A stretch of 64,000 bases of DNA, taken from positions 1,860,001-1,924,000 of the forward strand of contig CAJFCV020000002.1 in assembly GCA_904066235.2 (NCBI GenBank), in the 5' to 3' direction. This stretch comes from Bursaphelenchus xylophilus. Its lineage: Eukaryota; Nematoda; Chromadorea; Rhabditida; Aphelenchoididae. Below are positions 50,229 to 61,350 of the stretch, piece by piece (positions within the stretch are counted from its first letter, which is position 1; each line of letters opens with the position of its first letter). Under the pieces are notes generated by a model. It worked only from the letters and a program-made list of their open reading frames with translations. It was not told where the DNA came from and did no database searches. The position numbers were made by a program, and so were the translations under genes.

Positions 50229-51269
50229 ATGTCCTCTGGTCGCCGTTCTTCTTCTCGTAGTCGCCGCAGTGGCGCGTAAGTTTGGGGGTAATTGGAGAGC
50301 TTTGGACAAGATTTGAGATATTAGGTGCTAAGTTGGGTGGGGGTATGAGGTGATGTTACTTTAGGCAGTTTAGGGGGAAGTGAAGTTTGCTGGGGTGAAT
50401 GGTGTGGTTTAAAATGGATGTAATAGGAGGAATAGAGGATATTATTGCATAATCTTACTATTTAAGTTGTTGGCAACCATTGTTTAATAATATTTTGTGA
50501 TTTGGATATTACTTTAGGTAGTGTAAGGTTGTGATGTAATATGCCAAATAGATTGCTGAAAAGCTCATGTTAATACTTTTTCTGAGCGATTTGGGGAACA
50601 ATGTTGTATGAAAAATTTTTTATGATTAAGATTTTGTATTGTGACTTGACTTTTCTTCAGCAGCCGTCTCCGTTTCGACGAGGATGTTGAGGTGATCCCG
50701 CCTGAAGGCGAATCCTCGTTCCGCCGCTCTCCCAGCACCACTCCTCGCCGAAGCTCTGGACTGAGTCGCAGTGCCCGCGCCAAAGCCATGCCCCGAGATG
50801 CCCGTGGACGCTTCTTGCCTTTGAACGACTCTCGGTAGGTCGAAGTTTTTTTTTGATTTTTTTCATTTTTAGTCGCTCCAGCTACCGCAAGACTCCGGTT
50901 CCAACTCGTCGCTACTCCTACCGACTCAGCGACCCCGACAAGACGCTTCGCGGCCCATTTTCGGACTCGGAGTGAGTTGATTTTTTTGTTTTTTTTTGTT
51001 TGCATTTTTAGTCAGCTACTTGTTGAATGACCCCTTCTTATCACGAACATACTTGCAGAGCGGACGATGTGGTCGAGGAAATGCCCCGTCGCAGCCTTAC
51101 GCGCGGCCGTGGCGCCCGCGATCGCAGCTCCTCTTCCTCGTCGGGCAGTGCGGCTCCCCGTCGCTCTCGTCGCTCCGTCACCCCTAAGGACACTCCCCGC
51201 CCTCCGCGCTACCTCAGCCGACGCGGTCCACGCAGACGGAGCCCGGCCGCACCATCCAGACGCCGCTAG
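50229..51269 (+). CDS. Ser/Arg-rich basic protein, possible sperm-chromatin protein
   Basis: Four exons, 50229-50275, 50661-50834, 50873-50971 and 51059-51269, all in phase, coding for 176 residues. The protein starts MSSGRRSSSRSRRSGA, is dominated by Arg and Ser with TPRR, PRRS and SRR repeats, and ends PSRRR. It includes an acidic patch (RFDEDVEVIPPEGESS). There is no RNA-recognition motif or other domain, so it is not a classic SR splicing factor. Composition and length recall the small basic sperm chromatin proteins of nematodes (SPCH type), which is a hypothesis only. The acceptor of exon 2 is a tandem CAGCAG that could add or drop one serine. AATAAA lies about 40 bases after the stop. 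The ATG is the first after a TATA box. Confidence 0.85.
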
Positions 51270-51768
51270 AAGATCCGGGATTTCTGACCGTCACTGCTTT
51301 CCGCTTTGAAATAAACTGGCTTTGAAGATTTTTTTTGGTCTTGATTTTGTCTGAATACTAATGGTTTGAGAACCCTTGATTTTTTTTTATTTTGATTGGT
51401 TTTACGATTACTTTTTTGGCTCTAGATGGGTTTCTTGGAAACGCTCTTCACGACGGAGACCTGTCTTGTACTGTATGCACTTATAATGATTTTGTATTTT
51501 TCTAAGGCTACACATTTGAACAAGAATTGCTTTCAAATGTCGTCAGATGAAAGCACAAGTCGCTGTAAATTCTCTGGTATCACGTCGATGCCCAGGGCCT
51601 AAGTCTTGTAATCCAAAGGCACGACGGCAAAACATGTACTAGGAAATCTCTAGCCAAATGGTGGAGGGAAGTCGGTGACTTTCGGAAATTTCCAGGTAAA
51701 TAGCTACTTCCCAAACCAATGCAGACAAACATATTTACTGCAGATTTTATATTTATAGGTTTAAAAAA

Positions 51769-54700
51769 TTAGAAAGTTCGGCAAGATCGGTTGTAGTCAC
51801 AGGCTTTTTGATTGATTCTTTTAACATTGCTGTAGGTTGAGAATAACATAATAGACGTTGCAGTGCGTTGTCGGCTTTTCAGGAATGGGAAGAAAAACGT
51901 GCGCACTCCGTCTCGAAGGATCCTAAAATAGGTTCGTTTTATTTTCACCGACGAAAAACATTGTAAAAAAGTCTAGTCCAAATGCGAAGCCCAGATTGTG
52001 ATGCAACATGGCGCAAATTTAGAGTAATTGTTTTAAACGTATGCGTGCAGAAACCAACGAGATTTTTGGTCAAAAGTTGGAAAAAATTTGGAACTTTTTC
52101 GCTTTGAAGCCTTGCCTTTTTGATGAAAAACTTACTTATTAACGAAAATGAGCGAAAACAGAAACACATTATTTGAAATCAAGATCATTGCTCTGTAGGC
52201 AACCCGAGCAATGAGTTCGTAGTTAACGTAGGCGGTGAGGACCATTTGACTGGTGACAATGACAAAAGTTGCAATAAATGAGGACATTGTTGAGAGTAGT
52301 AGACGTTCTTCGGATCGAAGAGATGACCGAGCGCCGATTTTAGCGTTTCTTCGCTGAAACGGAAAATTTTGTGTACTAAGCATACAGTAGCTGCCAAAAA
52401 ACTGTCAATTTTTTTGTTTTTTGTGTAACTCTGCTCAACATGGACGGATTTCAACGAGACAAATACCATTCTGTAGAGAGTTACTGCTGTTATCTAATGG
52501 TGTAGCGGTTGGAGCGATTTTACATCTTAGTGTGTAACAACTGTCGATGTAAAATTTTTGGAAGGACAAAAAACTGTCAATTTTTCCAAAAAAATTTTAC
52601 CGCTTGCATACGTCGCGGCAAATCATGGGCTTATACATTCCGATTTTTAAATAAAGTCCCACTGTACATAATTAACCATCAAAGGGAGCCAAGAAAGTTA
52701 ATTTAGTAGACCTTTTGGTGGTCCCAAGTTCGATACCCCAAAACATGACGTTTAAGAAAAAATCGATTTTTTTCTTTGACTTAGCATTAATGCAATGCCT
52801 TGCAGTAGAAGTTAGACAACCTACAATTAAAATATAAGAATGATTGGGAGCCTAAATGTAAGTCTACGGACTCCACTTGACATTCAAGTTTCTCCGGTAA
52901 TCGAGTTTCTGTAGAGACTTGGCCTTGTTGCCCCCGCCTTTGTAACAACTTGCTAATGCTTTATCAATACATGATCACAGATGTTCTAGAAGCATTTTAT
53001 GGGCATTTGTAGGACGGCGATGCAAGTCACACAAGAATTACGGAGGGTTATGTTGTCATTAACAAAAAAAATTTTTTGTGGAAACTTGCAAGTCAGCTTA
53101 AGACTTTAGAAACACGTTAGAGGGAGTGAAATTACGTTAGAAATGTCAGGAATGGCTGTAAATGTATGGGACAACATCTTACTTGTCCTTACGCTGGGTT
53201 ATTTCCATCCTATGGAGAGTGAAAATCGAGACAACAATTTTTCTTCAAAAATTCCATTTAGGAGCTTGTTATTTTACGCGCAAAGTACGGGCCTGGCGCG
53301 GTTGCGGTTCTAAACTGTTCACTGTTAACATGGGTGCCTTCTGTCGCTTTGGAACTACGATTAGAGGTGTCTGCGGAAGCACCCGGGCTAAAGTTTCACG
53401 GTACATCTACTGCCAGAAAAACTTGAATGTCAAGTGGAGTCCGTAGACTTACATTTAGGCTCCCAATCATTGTTCTATTTTAATTATAGGTTGTCTAGCT
53501 TCTACTGCAAGGCATTGCGTTAATGCTAAGTCAAAGAAAAAAATCGATTTTTTCTTAAACGTCATGTTTTGGGGTATCGAACTTGGGACCACCAAAAGGT
53601 CTACTAAATTAACTTTCTTGGCTCCCTTTGATGGTTAATTATGTACAGTGGGACTTTATTTAAAAATCGGAATGTATAAGCCCATGATTTGCCGCGACGT
53701 ATGCAAGCGGTAAAATTTTTTTGGAAAAATTGACAGTTTTTTGTCCTTCCAAAAATTTTACATCGACAGTTGTTACACACTAAGATGTAAAATCGCTCCA
53801 ACCGCTACACCATTAGATAACAGCAGTAACTCTCTACAGAATGGTATTTGTTTCGTTGAAATCCGTCCACGTTGAGCAGAGTTACACAAAAAACAAAAAA
53901 ATTGACAGTTTTTTGGCAGCTACTGTATGTTTAAAGATTTTATGTACGAAAACTTGGCTACTCCTTTGGGGCAGATAGGGTATTGGTCCAGTCTGTATAA
54001 CCAATTTTGCAAAAGTGCTCGACGAACTAGCCAACCAGTTGAAATTACAGCCAAAAGCCTGGCTTGCCTAGCCAAAGTGGCAGAATGGCAGCAAATCTCG
54101 AGGGGGAATTGTAGGCCATTCGTGAAAATATTTTCCACAACTTTTCATTTGGACAGACCTGTTATTGTCCCAATATGCATAGCCAATGTTGCAAAATTGT
54201 TCGACCAGCTAGCCAATGGGTTGAAATGACAAAGTTTTAATTGCTAGCCAAAGGCCTGGATCGGCTAGCCAAGGTGCCGGAATGGCTTTGAAGCCTCGAA
54301 AAAAGCTAGCCAAAATAAAATTGGGATCTCAGGCCTACCCTTTGACCCCCATTCCATCTTTTTGACTGGCTTTTTTGAGGCTTCAAAGCCATTCCGACGC
54401 TTTGGCTAGTCGATCCAGGTTTTTTGGCTAACCATTAAAAAGCCTTGATTTTCTCTTCAACCGATTGGCTAACTGGTCAAACAATTTTACAACATTGGCT
54501 GTGCATATTGGATCAAATACCAAAGATTTGCTCCAAATGAAAGGTTGTGGAAAATGTTTCACGAATGGCCTACAATTCTCCCCTCGAGATTTGCTGAAAT
54601 CAAGTGCTACTTGAACTTCCGGTAAAAAACGTTTTGAAAGGTTCCTTCCGCTATTCATTCCTCCTACTCGGCAACTTACTCGTATCCTCAAGACGATCAA

Positions 54701-55479
54701 AATTGCTATGTAAGCGATCAAATTAAAAGTAAGGAAAAAGTAAACAGAGGAGCTGAGACCATCCAAAATCCAATCTCTGTCACAACTAGCCGCATGATCG
54801 TAGTTGTAGCCCTCGTAAAACATGAGGCAGTCGGAAAAAGGATGCATAGTGCAGAAGATAAATAACGCTAGGTATAGCGGATAAATGAGGTTATTCAGGG
54901 TCTAAAGGAAAGGGAATGGTAATGGCTGAGCTCTCTTACCTTTAGAAGCCGAGTCGGAATTAAACCTTTGACTAGGACTACGTCGATCCGAGATAATGTT
55001 AGGATAAGGCCGTAGGGTTCGAGGCAATAGAAAGCCGTGAGGTAGAAGATAACTGCAACCTGAAAGCAAATGAAATTATTTTGTGCGTTTCGCTGATAGT
55101 ATTTTAGTCCCACTTTGGCTATAAGTTGCACAACTGAACGACATCTAGGCCCTTTCCCCAATAAAAAATAGCTTTTGAGTTAAAATTCTTTCCCACAACA
55201 TACTCGATCGACTTGAGAGCAGGACACGCAAAATAATCCATTGACAATAATCGGCAACTGTGCCAAGACAAATGTCAGATTGACAAAACAAATCCGTAGA
55301 ATCGCCGCATAACTAATCGATTCACGATGTAAGCGCTTCCGAATAATCACTTTAATGACGACTGTTTGAACAGTTGCGCAGATGGTTGCCAAAACGGCGT
55401 AGAAGAAGGAGACTATAAAGCGTTCGTTCCCACAATAACTGTGAGCTTGCTGTGCCATGCCTAAAATCATGAATCTCAT
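51769..55479 (-). CDS. serpentine 7TM receptor paralogue A
   Basis: Putative G-protein-coupled chemoreceptor of the nematode serpentine superfamily; subfamily not assigned. Exons: 55479-55204, 55059-54940, 54901-54680, 52353-52136 and 51922-51769, all in phase: 329 residues, or 322 from the second ATG at 55458. TM1 and TM2 are in exon 1 (FIVSFFYAVLATICATVQTVVI; CFVNLTFVLAQLPIIVNGLFC). TM3 follows with LEPYGLILTLSRIDVV, in the place of a DRY-like motif. Exon 3 carries TM4/TM5 with extracellular cysteines, and exon 4 carries TM6/TM7 ending IFVNK. Unlike paralogue B there is no intron between TM1 and TM2. A large foldback transposon and a second palindrome occupy the 2.3 kb intron before the TM6 exon. 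The C-terminal tail is diverged. Confidence 0.85.
52383..53927. mobile_element. large foldback DNA transposon with TA target duplication
   Basis: Nearly identical inverted arms, about 52385-52892 and 53422-53925, start with CAGTAGCTGCCAAAAAACTG at both ends and are flanked by TA (52383-52384, 53926-53927). The central 530 bases are unique, with one weak open frame (53162-53446) of unknown nature. Each arm contains tRNA-like boxes, AATGGTGTAGCGGTTGGAG and AAGTTCGATACC, about 220 bases apart. The TA duplication and CAGT start suggest Tc1/mariner-type mobilisation. It sits in the intron of receptor A, about 30 bases upstream of the acceptor for the exon starting at 52353. Confidence 0.88.
54089..54598. 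repeat. decayed foldback element with CTAGCCAA motifs
   Basis: Imperfect palindrome centred near 54335. The left arm has CAGCAAATCTCGAGGGGGAA, GAATGGCTTTGAAGCCTCG and GGCTAGCC words; the right arm has the complements CGAGGCTTCAAAGCCATTCC-like and CCCCTCGAGATTTGCTG. A partial duplicate of the left arm lies at 53990-54088. It is in the same intron as the larger foldback element. Confidence 0.75.
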
Positions 55480-56317
55480 CCTTATCTGCTCAATGAAAAA
55501 AGGGAAGAGAGCGACAACTTTTTAAAAAGTTTCGCCACGTGTAGCTGACTATCCGTTCTCAAAAACTCCCCGCCCCAGGGTCGGCCTACGCACGCCCCTA
55601 ATATGTAATGATCCGAAAATAAGTACACTTGTGCAATTTTTGAACGCCCTCTTAGAACTGATACAAAGCAGCAAAGTATTTGTATCTTTGGGAATGCGGA
55701 CTGTAACAAATGTGTAAAAACGTAGAGGTATGAACCCTAAAGAGTCCCTACAATAAGGTTCATAAATTGCGTAGAAGCATTGAACCAAACTTGTAAAGAG
55801 AATGCAGAAATGTAAAAACAGGCAAAGTTGTAATCTTGCGGTCGCGGATGACACCTACAGTCTCTACAGGCAAGATTCCTGGAGTTGGTACGGCCGGGGC
55901 CGTGCCACGGGAGGGGTGAGTGCCAGGGGGTCTTTTCGGAGAAAGCGGATACAATTTTAGTTATCCTTTTGTCTTTTTAAAGGGCAGAATCATTGTCATA
56001 TCTTCAAAAGGAGCATCTTCTTTTTGAGTATCTGAATCGCAAAAATAAAGCTTTTGGTAAAAATAAAACATGCATAACGCAAAGAAGCTATAAAAATCCT
56101 TTGGCTCCCTTTTGAGCCAGCGGATCGAACAGTAATCCAATACTAATTGTAAGAATTCCGAAATTCCGTTGCAATTTATCCGAGATCCGTCTGCCAGTAC
56201 CAGTATTTACTGCAAGTGCGTATATTTGTACGAGAAGTATCATCGGATAGACGGAGACGGTCGGACTTGATTGTCGTTAGGTTTTTGTACTGCATTTGAC
56301 CCATATCTTGTTTGTTT
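55480..56317. other. intergenic, possible receptor-gene debris
   Basis: A - strand open stretch at 55854-55549 begins TARLQLCLFLHFCILFTSLV, which looks membrane-like, but no splice-consistent continuation or alignment to paralogues A-C was found. No gene is called. Confidence 0.3.
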
Positions 56318-56563
56318 GGCGGACCTGATCCAGTGGCAAAAAACGTACCATTTTGTGTCCGTGAAGCAGCAAAATACCTCTCTCTCTCCAAGTGAAGATA
56401 ACACTCCAATTTCGAAAGATCACTCGCTCCTTATGTGATTTATAAGGCGCGATCTTCAGAAGGGAGTTTTTTAATTGGAGATGGAGGTATTCTGTTGCAT
56501 TTTTGATACTTCCCGGATGCAAAATGATACGTGCCTTGCCACTGGATCAGGTCCGCCACGGTA
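56318..56563. repeat. palindromic repeat, family A
   Basis: Ends GGCGGACCTGATCCAGTGGC and GCCACTGGATCAGGTCCGCC are exact complements. The interior has diverged more than in other copies. Confidence 0.85.
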
Positions 56564-56875
56564 TGACAAATACGTTATGGATCAAGTGCAGGTACTCAAC
56601 GACAATTAAACCCGGCCGTCTCGGTCTATCCGATGATTCTTCCCGTACAAATCTACGCACTTTGTTGTAAACACTGGTAGACGGATCTGTAAATACATCT
56701 TTATGTTTTGGTGGTCGCTATGTACGTCTCGAAATCTCTACACATTAAAATTTTCTTAATCAACTTGACCTTAGTGGTTAAAAGTTGAGTTTTGTATGTT
56801 CGGATACAGCAAAAACTGTAATGAAGGGAGAATTGTAGTCAAGTGCATAGTTTGGTCAGAGGACTTCAACTACAT

Positions 56876-57215
56876 CTATATTTTGTATTTTTTTGTCATC
56901 GTTGTTCTGTATCGTATACAGGGTGTGCCGTAATATCCTCTCTGCGGGTATTTCGGTACTGTAATTTGCAAGATGATACAAAAGCCATGTATGGTTTGGA
57001 ATAAATTCTGTCGGATCTTGCGCAATTTTGAAATGAGTCCAACTATGAGCAATATCCGCCGGCGTTTAGTCCAACCTTGGATTGAGTTTGCCGCTTTGGG
57101 CTGGTTATTGAAGCAATATTTATAAATCATTTTCCACATATAGCCATATAAAGGTGGTTTCACACTGCCATGTGAACGTGTCGAAATGAAAAGCTTTATT
57201 AGACCACAATACAAC
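56876..57215 (-). pseudogene. possible transposase remnant
   Basis: The reverse strand near 57215-57130 can be read in one frame as LWSNKAFHFDTFTWQCETTF. This faintly resembles the W-S-D/E-E block of Tc/mariner-type transposases, but stops soon interrupt it. The other end carries ACAGGGTGTGCCGTAATAT, which could be a terminal repeat. Weak call, based on pattern only. Confidence 0.2.
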
Positions 57216-57248
57216 TTTCAAGATTCCTTACTCATTAGGTGGGCGTTA

Positions 57249-59591
57249 TCAAACTTTTGATGTAGTCGTATCTTTGCTTGATAGAAAAATTGTTTTTCTG
57301 GTTGAATTTTTGTACCCCGGCCAGACGACCTTGAGCACACCTTTGCGTAGTGATCTAAAAATGTAGATATCGGAAACAATTCGTTTCTGTTCAACAGTAT
57401 CCTCTGCGTTACTTTGGAAACAGCTCGAAAGACTTACGTGTTCACAAAAACCAGCGAAAACAAGAACACGTTGCTTGAAATGAGCACTAATGCACGATAT
57501 GCCACTCTGGCCAACGTCACATCGTTCAAAGATCCGGTTAGTATCAATTTACCGGTGATCAAAACGAATGATGAGAAAAAAGAGGACATTGTAGAGAGTA
57601 GAACCCTCTGTTCCGCTTTCAAATCTGCTTGACGGCTTGCCTGTCCGGCTTGACGGCGCTGAAAATGAAATTTTGTTTCGTTGAGATTCCTCGTTTCTCG
57701 ATACACCTTTTATTCAAAAACCACTTACCTGAACCATCAAGGAACCAGAAATGGTGCAATACGCAGCAAGGTTGAAGCCTAATATCACATACACCGCTTT
57801 AGTCAGATTGTTGAACATATTGTAGTCAACACAATCATCGGGCCCTTCCCAAGAGTATACCGAGTAAAACATTGTGCAATGGGAGTTGGGAAAAACTGTG
57901 ATAAAGGCCACAATGAGGAGATAAGTCGGGAAGATCAGATAATTTAGCATCTAAACATGCGTTGTCAGTGTCTTGTGGTACTAGAGCAGATATTAGAAAT
58001 AGGCGTGAAACTTTTCATGGCCTAAAGTTCGTAAAAAAGTGTCGCATTTTTTCTGGGCGCTGAGCTACAGTGATGGACCTGATCCAATGGCAAAAAACAT
58101 CTCCTTTTGCATCCCGGAAGGGACCAAAATGACTCCAAACCATTCCCTTCTCTAAGCTAAAAAAACTCCGCTTTGAAAAGCGCGCCCTTTCCTTCACGGC
58201 GGGGTTTTTTAGCTTAGAGAAGGGAAGGATTTGGAGACATTTTGGTCCCTTCCGGGATGCAAAATGAGACGTTTTTTGCCATTGGATCCGGTCCCTCACT
58301 GTATGAGTTGCTTCCATTTGAAGCTTGCTTACCTTCAAAGCAACGTCCGGTATGACATTTCTCATAACAATGATGTTGATGCGCGACAACGTCAAAACCA
58401 ATCCATATGGCTCGATGGAATAAAACGCGGACATATAAAAGAAGGCAATGTACTGAAAAATAGGTTTCAAAACGGCTTGAAGCACTCACGAATTACCTTA
58501 TCAACTCTCGGAAATGATATGCAAAACATTGAGTAGAAGACCAAAGGCAGCTGAGTCGCAACAAGAAAAAAGTTGATCACCGATTGGCGTAGCATCGTGT
58601 CAAAGGTGATCGAGACGCGATGTGTCTTTGGTTCCCATATAAGCTGCAATGCGTATAAATATTACTTACAAGAGAAGTACCCCAAGTGCGACGCTCAGAT
58701 TTTCTTTAAACTTTGCACACACGTCGGGCATAGATTAAATATCAATTCCTGAAAGTTTTAGCTCGCGCTTTGCAAGCGCCGCCGAGATATTGAACGATCT
58801 TTGCCGCTGAGAGAGTACGCTAAACGTGGAGAGCGGTCAGAGAGAAAAACACTTTTTGGCCATAACTTTGCCAGTTTCGGGCGGAAAAAATTGATTTTTT
58901 GTGGAAATATTACTCTCTTTGGTAGAAATAGGCATGAAACTTTTCGTGCCGAAATTCAACAAAAAGTGTTAAAATTTCGCCAACTTTCGACCAAAAAATC
59001 TCGGTTGTTTCTGCAAAGCGCGAGCTAGGATTCTCGCATATTTTTTAGAAAAAAATATTCTAAATTTGTGCCAAGTTTCATCAAAATCTGAGCGTCGCAC
59101 TTGGGGTACTTCCCCTGTTAGTCTTGTGCTTTCCTAGGCTTTTGGGACTTCTGACATGTAAGTTTGTCAAATTTTCGGTTCGCGTTTTCCATGGGTAAAA
59201 GTATTATATATTCAACAAATTTTGTTTTGGGGAGAGATAAAAATCCACGTTATTTTCCCGACAAATTGACTATTCCGGTAACTAGCAAAACGTCCCCTTT
59301 TGAAGGACGCGCCCTTTCCCTCACAAAAAGAGCGGGCGCGTTTTTAAAATCGGAGTTTTTTCACTTGGGAGGTATTTTGCTACATTTTTTGATACTTCCC
59401 GGGTGCAAAATGGTACGTTTTTTGCCATTGGATCAGGTCCGCCACTGTGGGAATTAGCGCAATGTCGCATCGAAAACCGCATCTCCGCTCACCTTCACCA
59501 CAAGCCCTTGTATCACCAGACACGGCACGGTTAGAATGGTGAGGAGAGTGGCAACAACAAAACGCTCCTCAGGACAATTGGTCGTATTCAT
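57249..59591 (-). CDS. serpentine 7TM receptor paralogue B
   Basis: Complete six-exon model: 59591-59493, 58643-58497, 58452-58333, 57950-57729, 57658-57438 and 57354-57249, 304 residues with all phases consistent. Exon 1 gives MNTTNCPEERFVVATLLTIL (N-glycosylation-type NTT, then TM1). Exon 2 covers the first loop and TM2 (FLVATQLPLVFYSMFC). Exon 3 has TM3 with IEPYGLVLTLSRINI. Exon 4 has TM4, a loop with paired cysteines (SHCTMF...DDCVDY) and TM5. Exon 5 has TM6/TM7 ending LFSLVFVNT. Exon 6 gives a short basic tail beginning SLRKGVLKVVWPGY. Expected at the membrane of sensory cells. AATAAA is about 50 bases downstream. Introns hold family-A and family-D repeats. The start is the only ATG giving a TM1. 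Confidence 0.88.
58066..58303. repeat. palindromic repeat, family A
   Basis: TA-flanked copy with ends CAGTGATGGACCTGATCCAA and TTGGATCCGGTCCCTCACTG, a variant with GGGACCAAAATG inside. It ends about 30 bases from the donor of receptor B exon 3. Confidence 0.9.
58668..59119. repeat. palindromic repeat, family D
   Basis: Ends ACAAGAGAAGTACCCCAAGT and ACTTGGGGTACTTCCCCTGT. The interior is like the copies at 11.2 and 21.6 kb. It starts about 25 bases from the acceptor of receptor B exon 2. Confidence 0.88.
59288..59449. repeat. family A, left-truncated, fused to family-B end
   Basis: The right half of family A (AAAAAGAGCGGGCGCG...GGATCAGGTCCGCCACTG) is preceded at 59240-59270 by a family-B end (TTATTTTCCCGACAAATTGA). 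Both are incomplete. Confidence 0.7.
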
Positions 59592-61350
59592 TTGCTAATA
59601 TGGCGATGGTTGGGCATTCCGCGAGCTGACATGTTTTTTACCACGAATAACTTGCGTCTCGCTAAATTGCTGCTAATTTGTTTTGTTGTGCATAACCAAG
59701 TTTAGTCAAATTGAAAATGAAAGAATATTTGTAGTGTAGTAATTTATGAGCGTCAGGGCTGGCTTATAGATATTTTCTCCGTCCAACGGCTGGTGCTCTT
59801 ACTTCAGATCGCTCGAAAAGATTTGTAATGTCAAGGACGTGAAGCAATTTTTCATCTGGTATTATTGATTTGAGTACACATAAAATACCTCAAAATAGGT
59901 CGCAAACTCTTTGTAGACCCGATCAATGTCTTTATTTCGTTAAGTCAGCTTTCTGCTGGAGTCCGGCAAGAATATACGGATGAATCGAGCCACAAACAGG
60001 GGCGCAGCTGGCCAAAAAAAATCCTCCAATAACATTTTTTTTTCTTCGACCTAGGGTACCCGCTTTTAGCTACGCCTCTGGGTATGAAGTACCGTTGGAC
60101 CGAACTATCGCTGAGCCGCAAAGCGGGGTTCTCAAACTTTGGCAGGTTTTATATGTGTCTAGTTTGGATCCAACCTACAAACTTTACAGCGCCTTCCTTG
60201 TAAGACGCATTTATGCTCTGCATTTGAAGTAAAAGTTCCGCAATTGATGGAAACAAGTTTATTGTTTATTCTAAAATCAAACTGTATACAGCTATTATGA
60301 ATATTATAACATAAAAGTTTCACTGGACGTACGCAAGCAAAATCTACTTTGGGTACCCATATTACCGCTTCCAATTTGGTCAAATTTGCAATTGTAGGTC
60401 TCTATGGCGGATCAATGGCTGTAAATAATAAAACTAAAAAAATTCAAAAAAGGATACTGAATTCTTTTTGGAGTATACACGATCTGTAGTTTCCATTCGT
60501 TTGCAGTATACTGTATAAAAATAAGTATACTGACGATTAATTGAATGAAAAGCCTGATTTTCCAACTGTTCGGAAGAAATCAAGAATTGAAATCGACAAG
60601 GTCTGAAGCCGAACTGCCGCAAGGTGTTAAGTCACAGCCTTCAAGACTTCTTCCCGGTCGATTTCTCTTGACCCGCCCACCCAAAGGCAATGACCGTGGT
60701 CTGGCAACTCCAAAACAAAAAATGCTTTGAAGTCAAGGTAAGTTACCCTTCAGAATTAGGCTTAGTAGGCCAATGGGCTGAACTGATGGGGAAGTAAAAA
60801 AACTTTTAAAACGAGGGAAGATATTTTAGGGCTAATACGACAGTCGTGACTTACCTTTTAATTGAGGCGGAAGGCGGCGTCTTCTTCATACGAATGCTGC
60901 TGGAAATGTTATAAAATCATGTTGAAAAGCAAGCAAGGGCAGGGCCGCAACAATGGCCATCCAGCTTTTCCTTCTATCTCTTCTTTTTCCCTTCCATCAG
61001 CGTCTTATTAGGACCGCTCTCCACCTCGACATTCTGTTGACTGGTCTGCGAGAGAGGTGCTTGAAAATGAACGCCAAAATTTCTGTACTATTTTTTCTGC
61101 TGTTTATACGGCGCCACGGCTTTCCGGATGCTATGAGAAACCGTATTGTTAGTTAACGAAACTAAATAAGATTGGTCAGGTCCCAAGATAGCATTTGACA
61201 TGTTTTGAGGTATTTATTTTACATTTACCACTCCAATAATATTCCGATGAAACATACGAATCTTCGCTCCTGTAAATTTATTGCTCTATATAACTACGTG
61301 ATGATGTAACAAATATATAAGACAACTGTTTTCCCTTTCTCCTGAGTTGA
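59592..61350. other. intergenic between receptor genes B and C
   Basis: No gene supported. AT-rich with short open frames on both strands. None matches the receptor exons or shows a splice series. Confidence 0.5.

Noticed and set aside
50565..51005. 146-codon - strand open frame
   Set aside because: Antisense shadow of the Arg/Ser-rich exons; such codon content leaves the opposite strand open.
55549..55954. - strand open frames with a membrane-like stretch
   Set aside because: No alignment with the exons of the neighbouring receptors, no splice series, and low-complexity ends. Kept only as possible debris.
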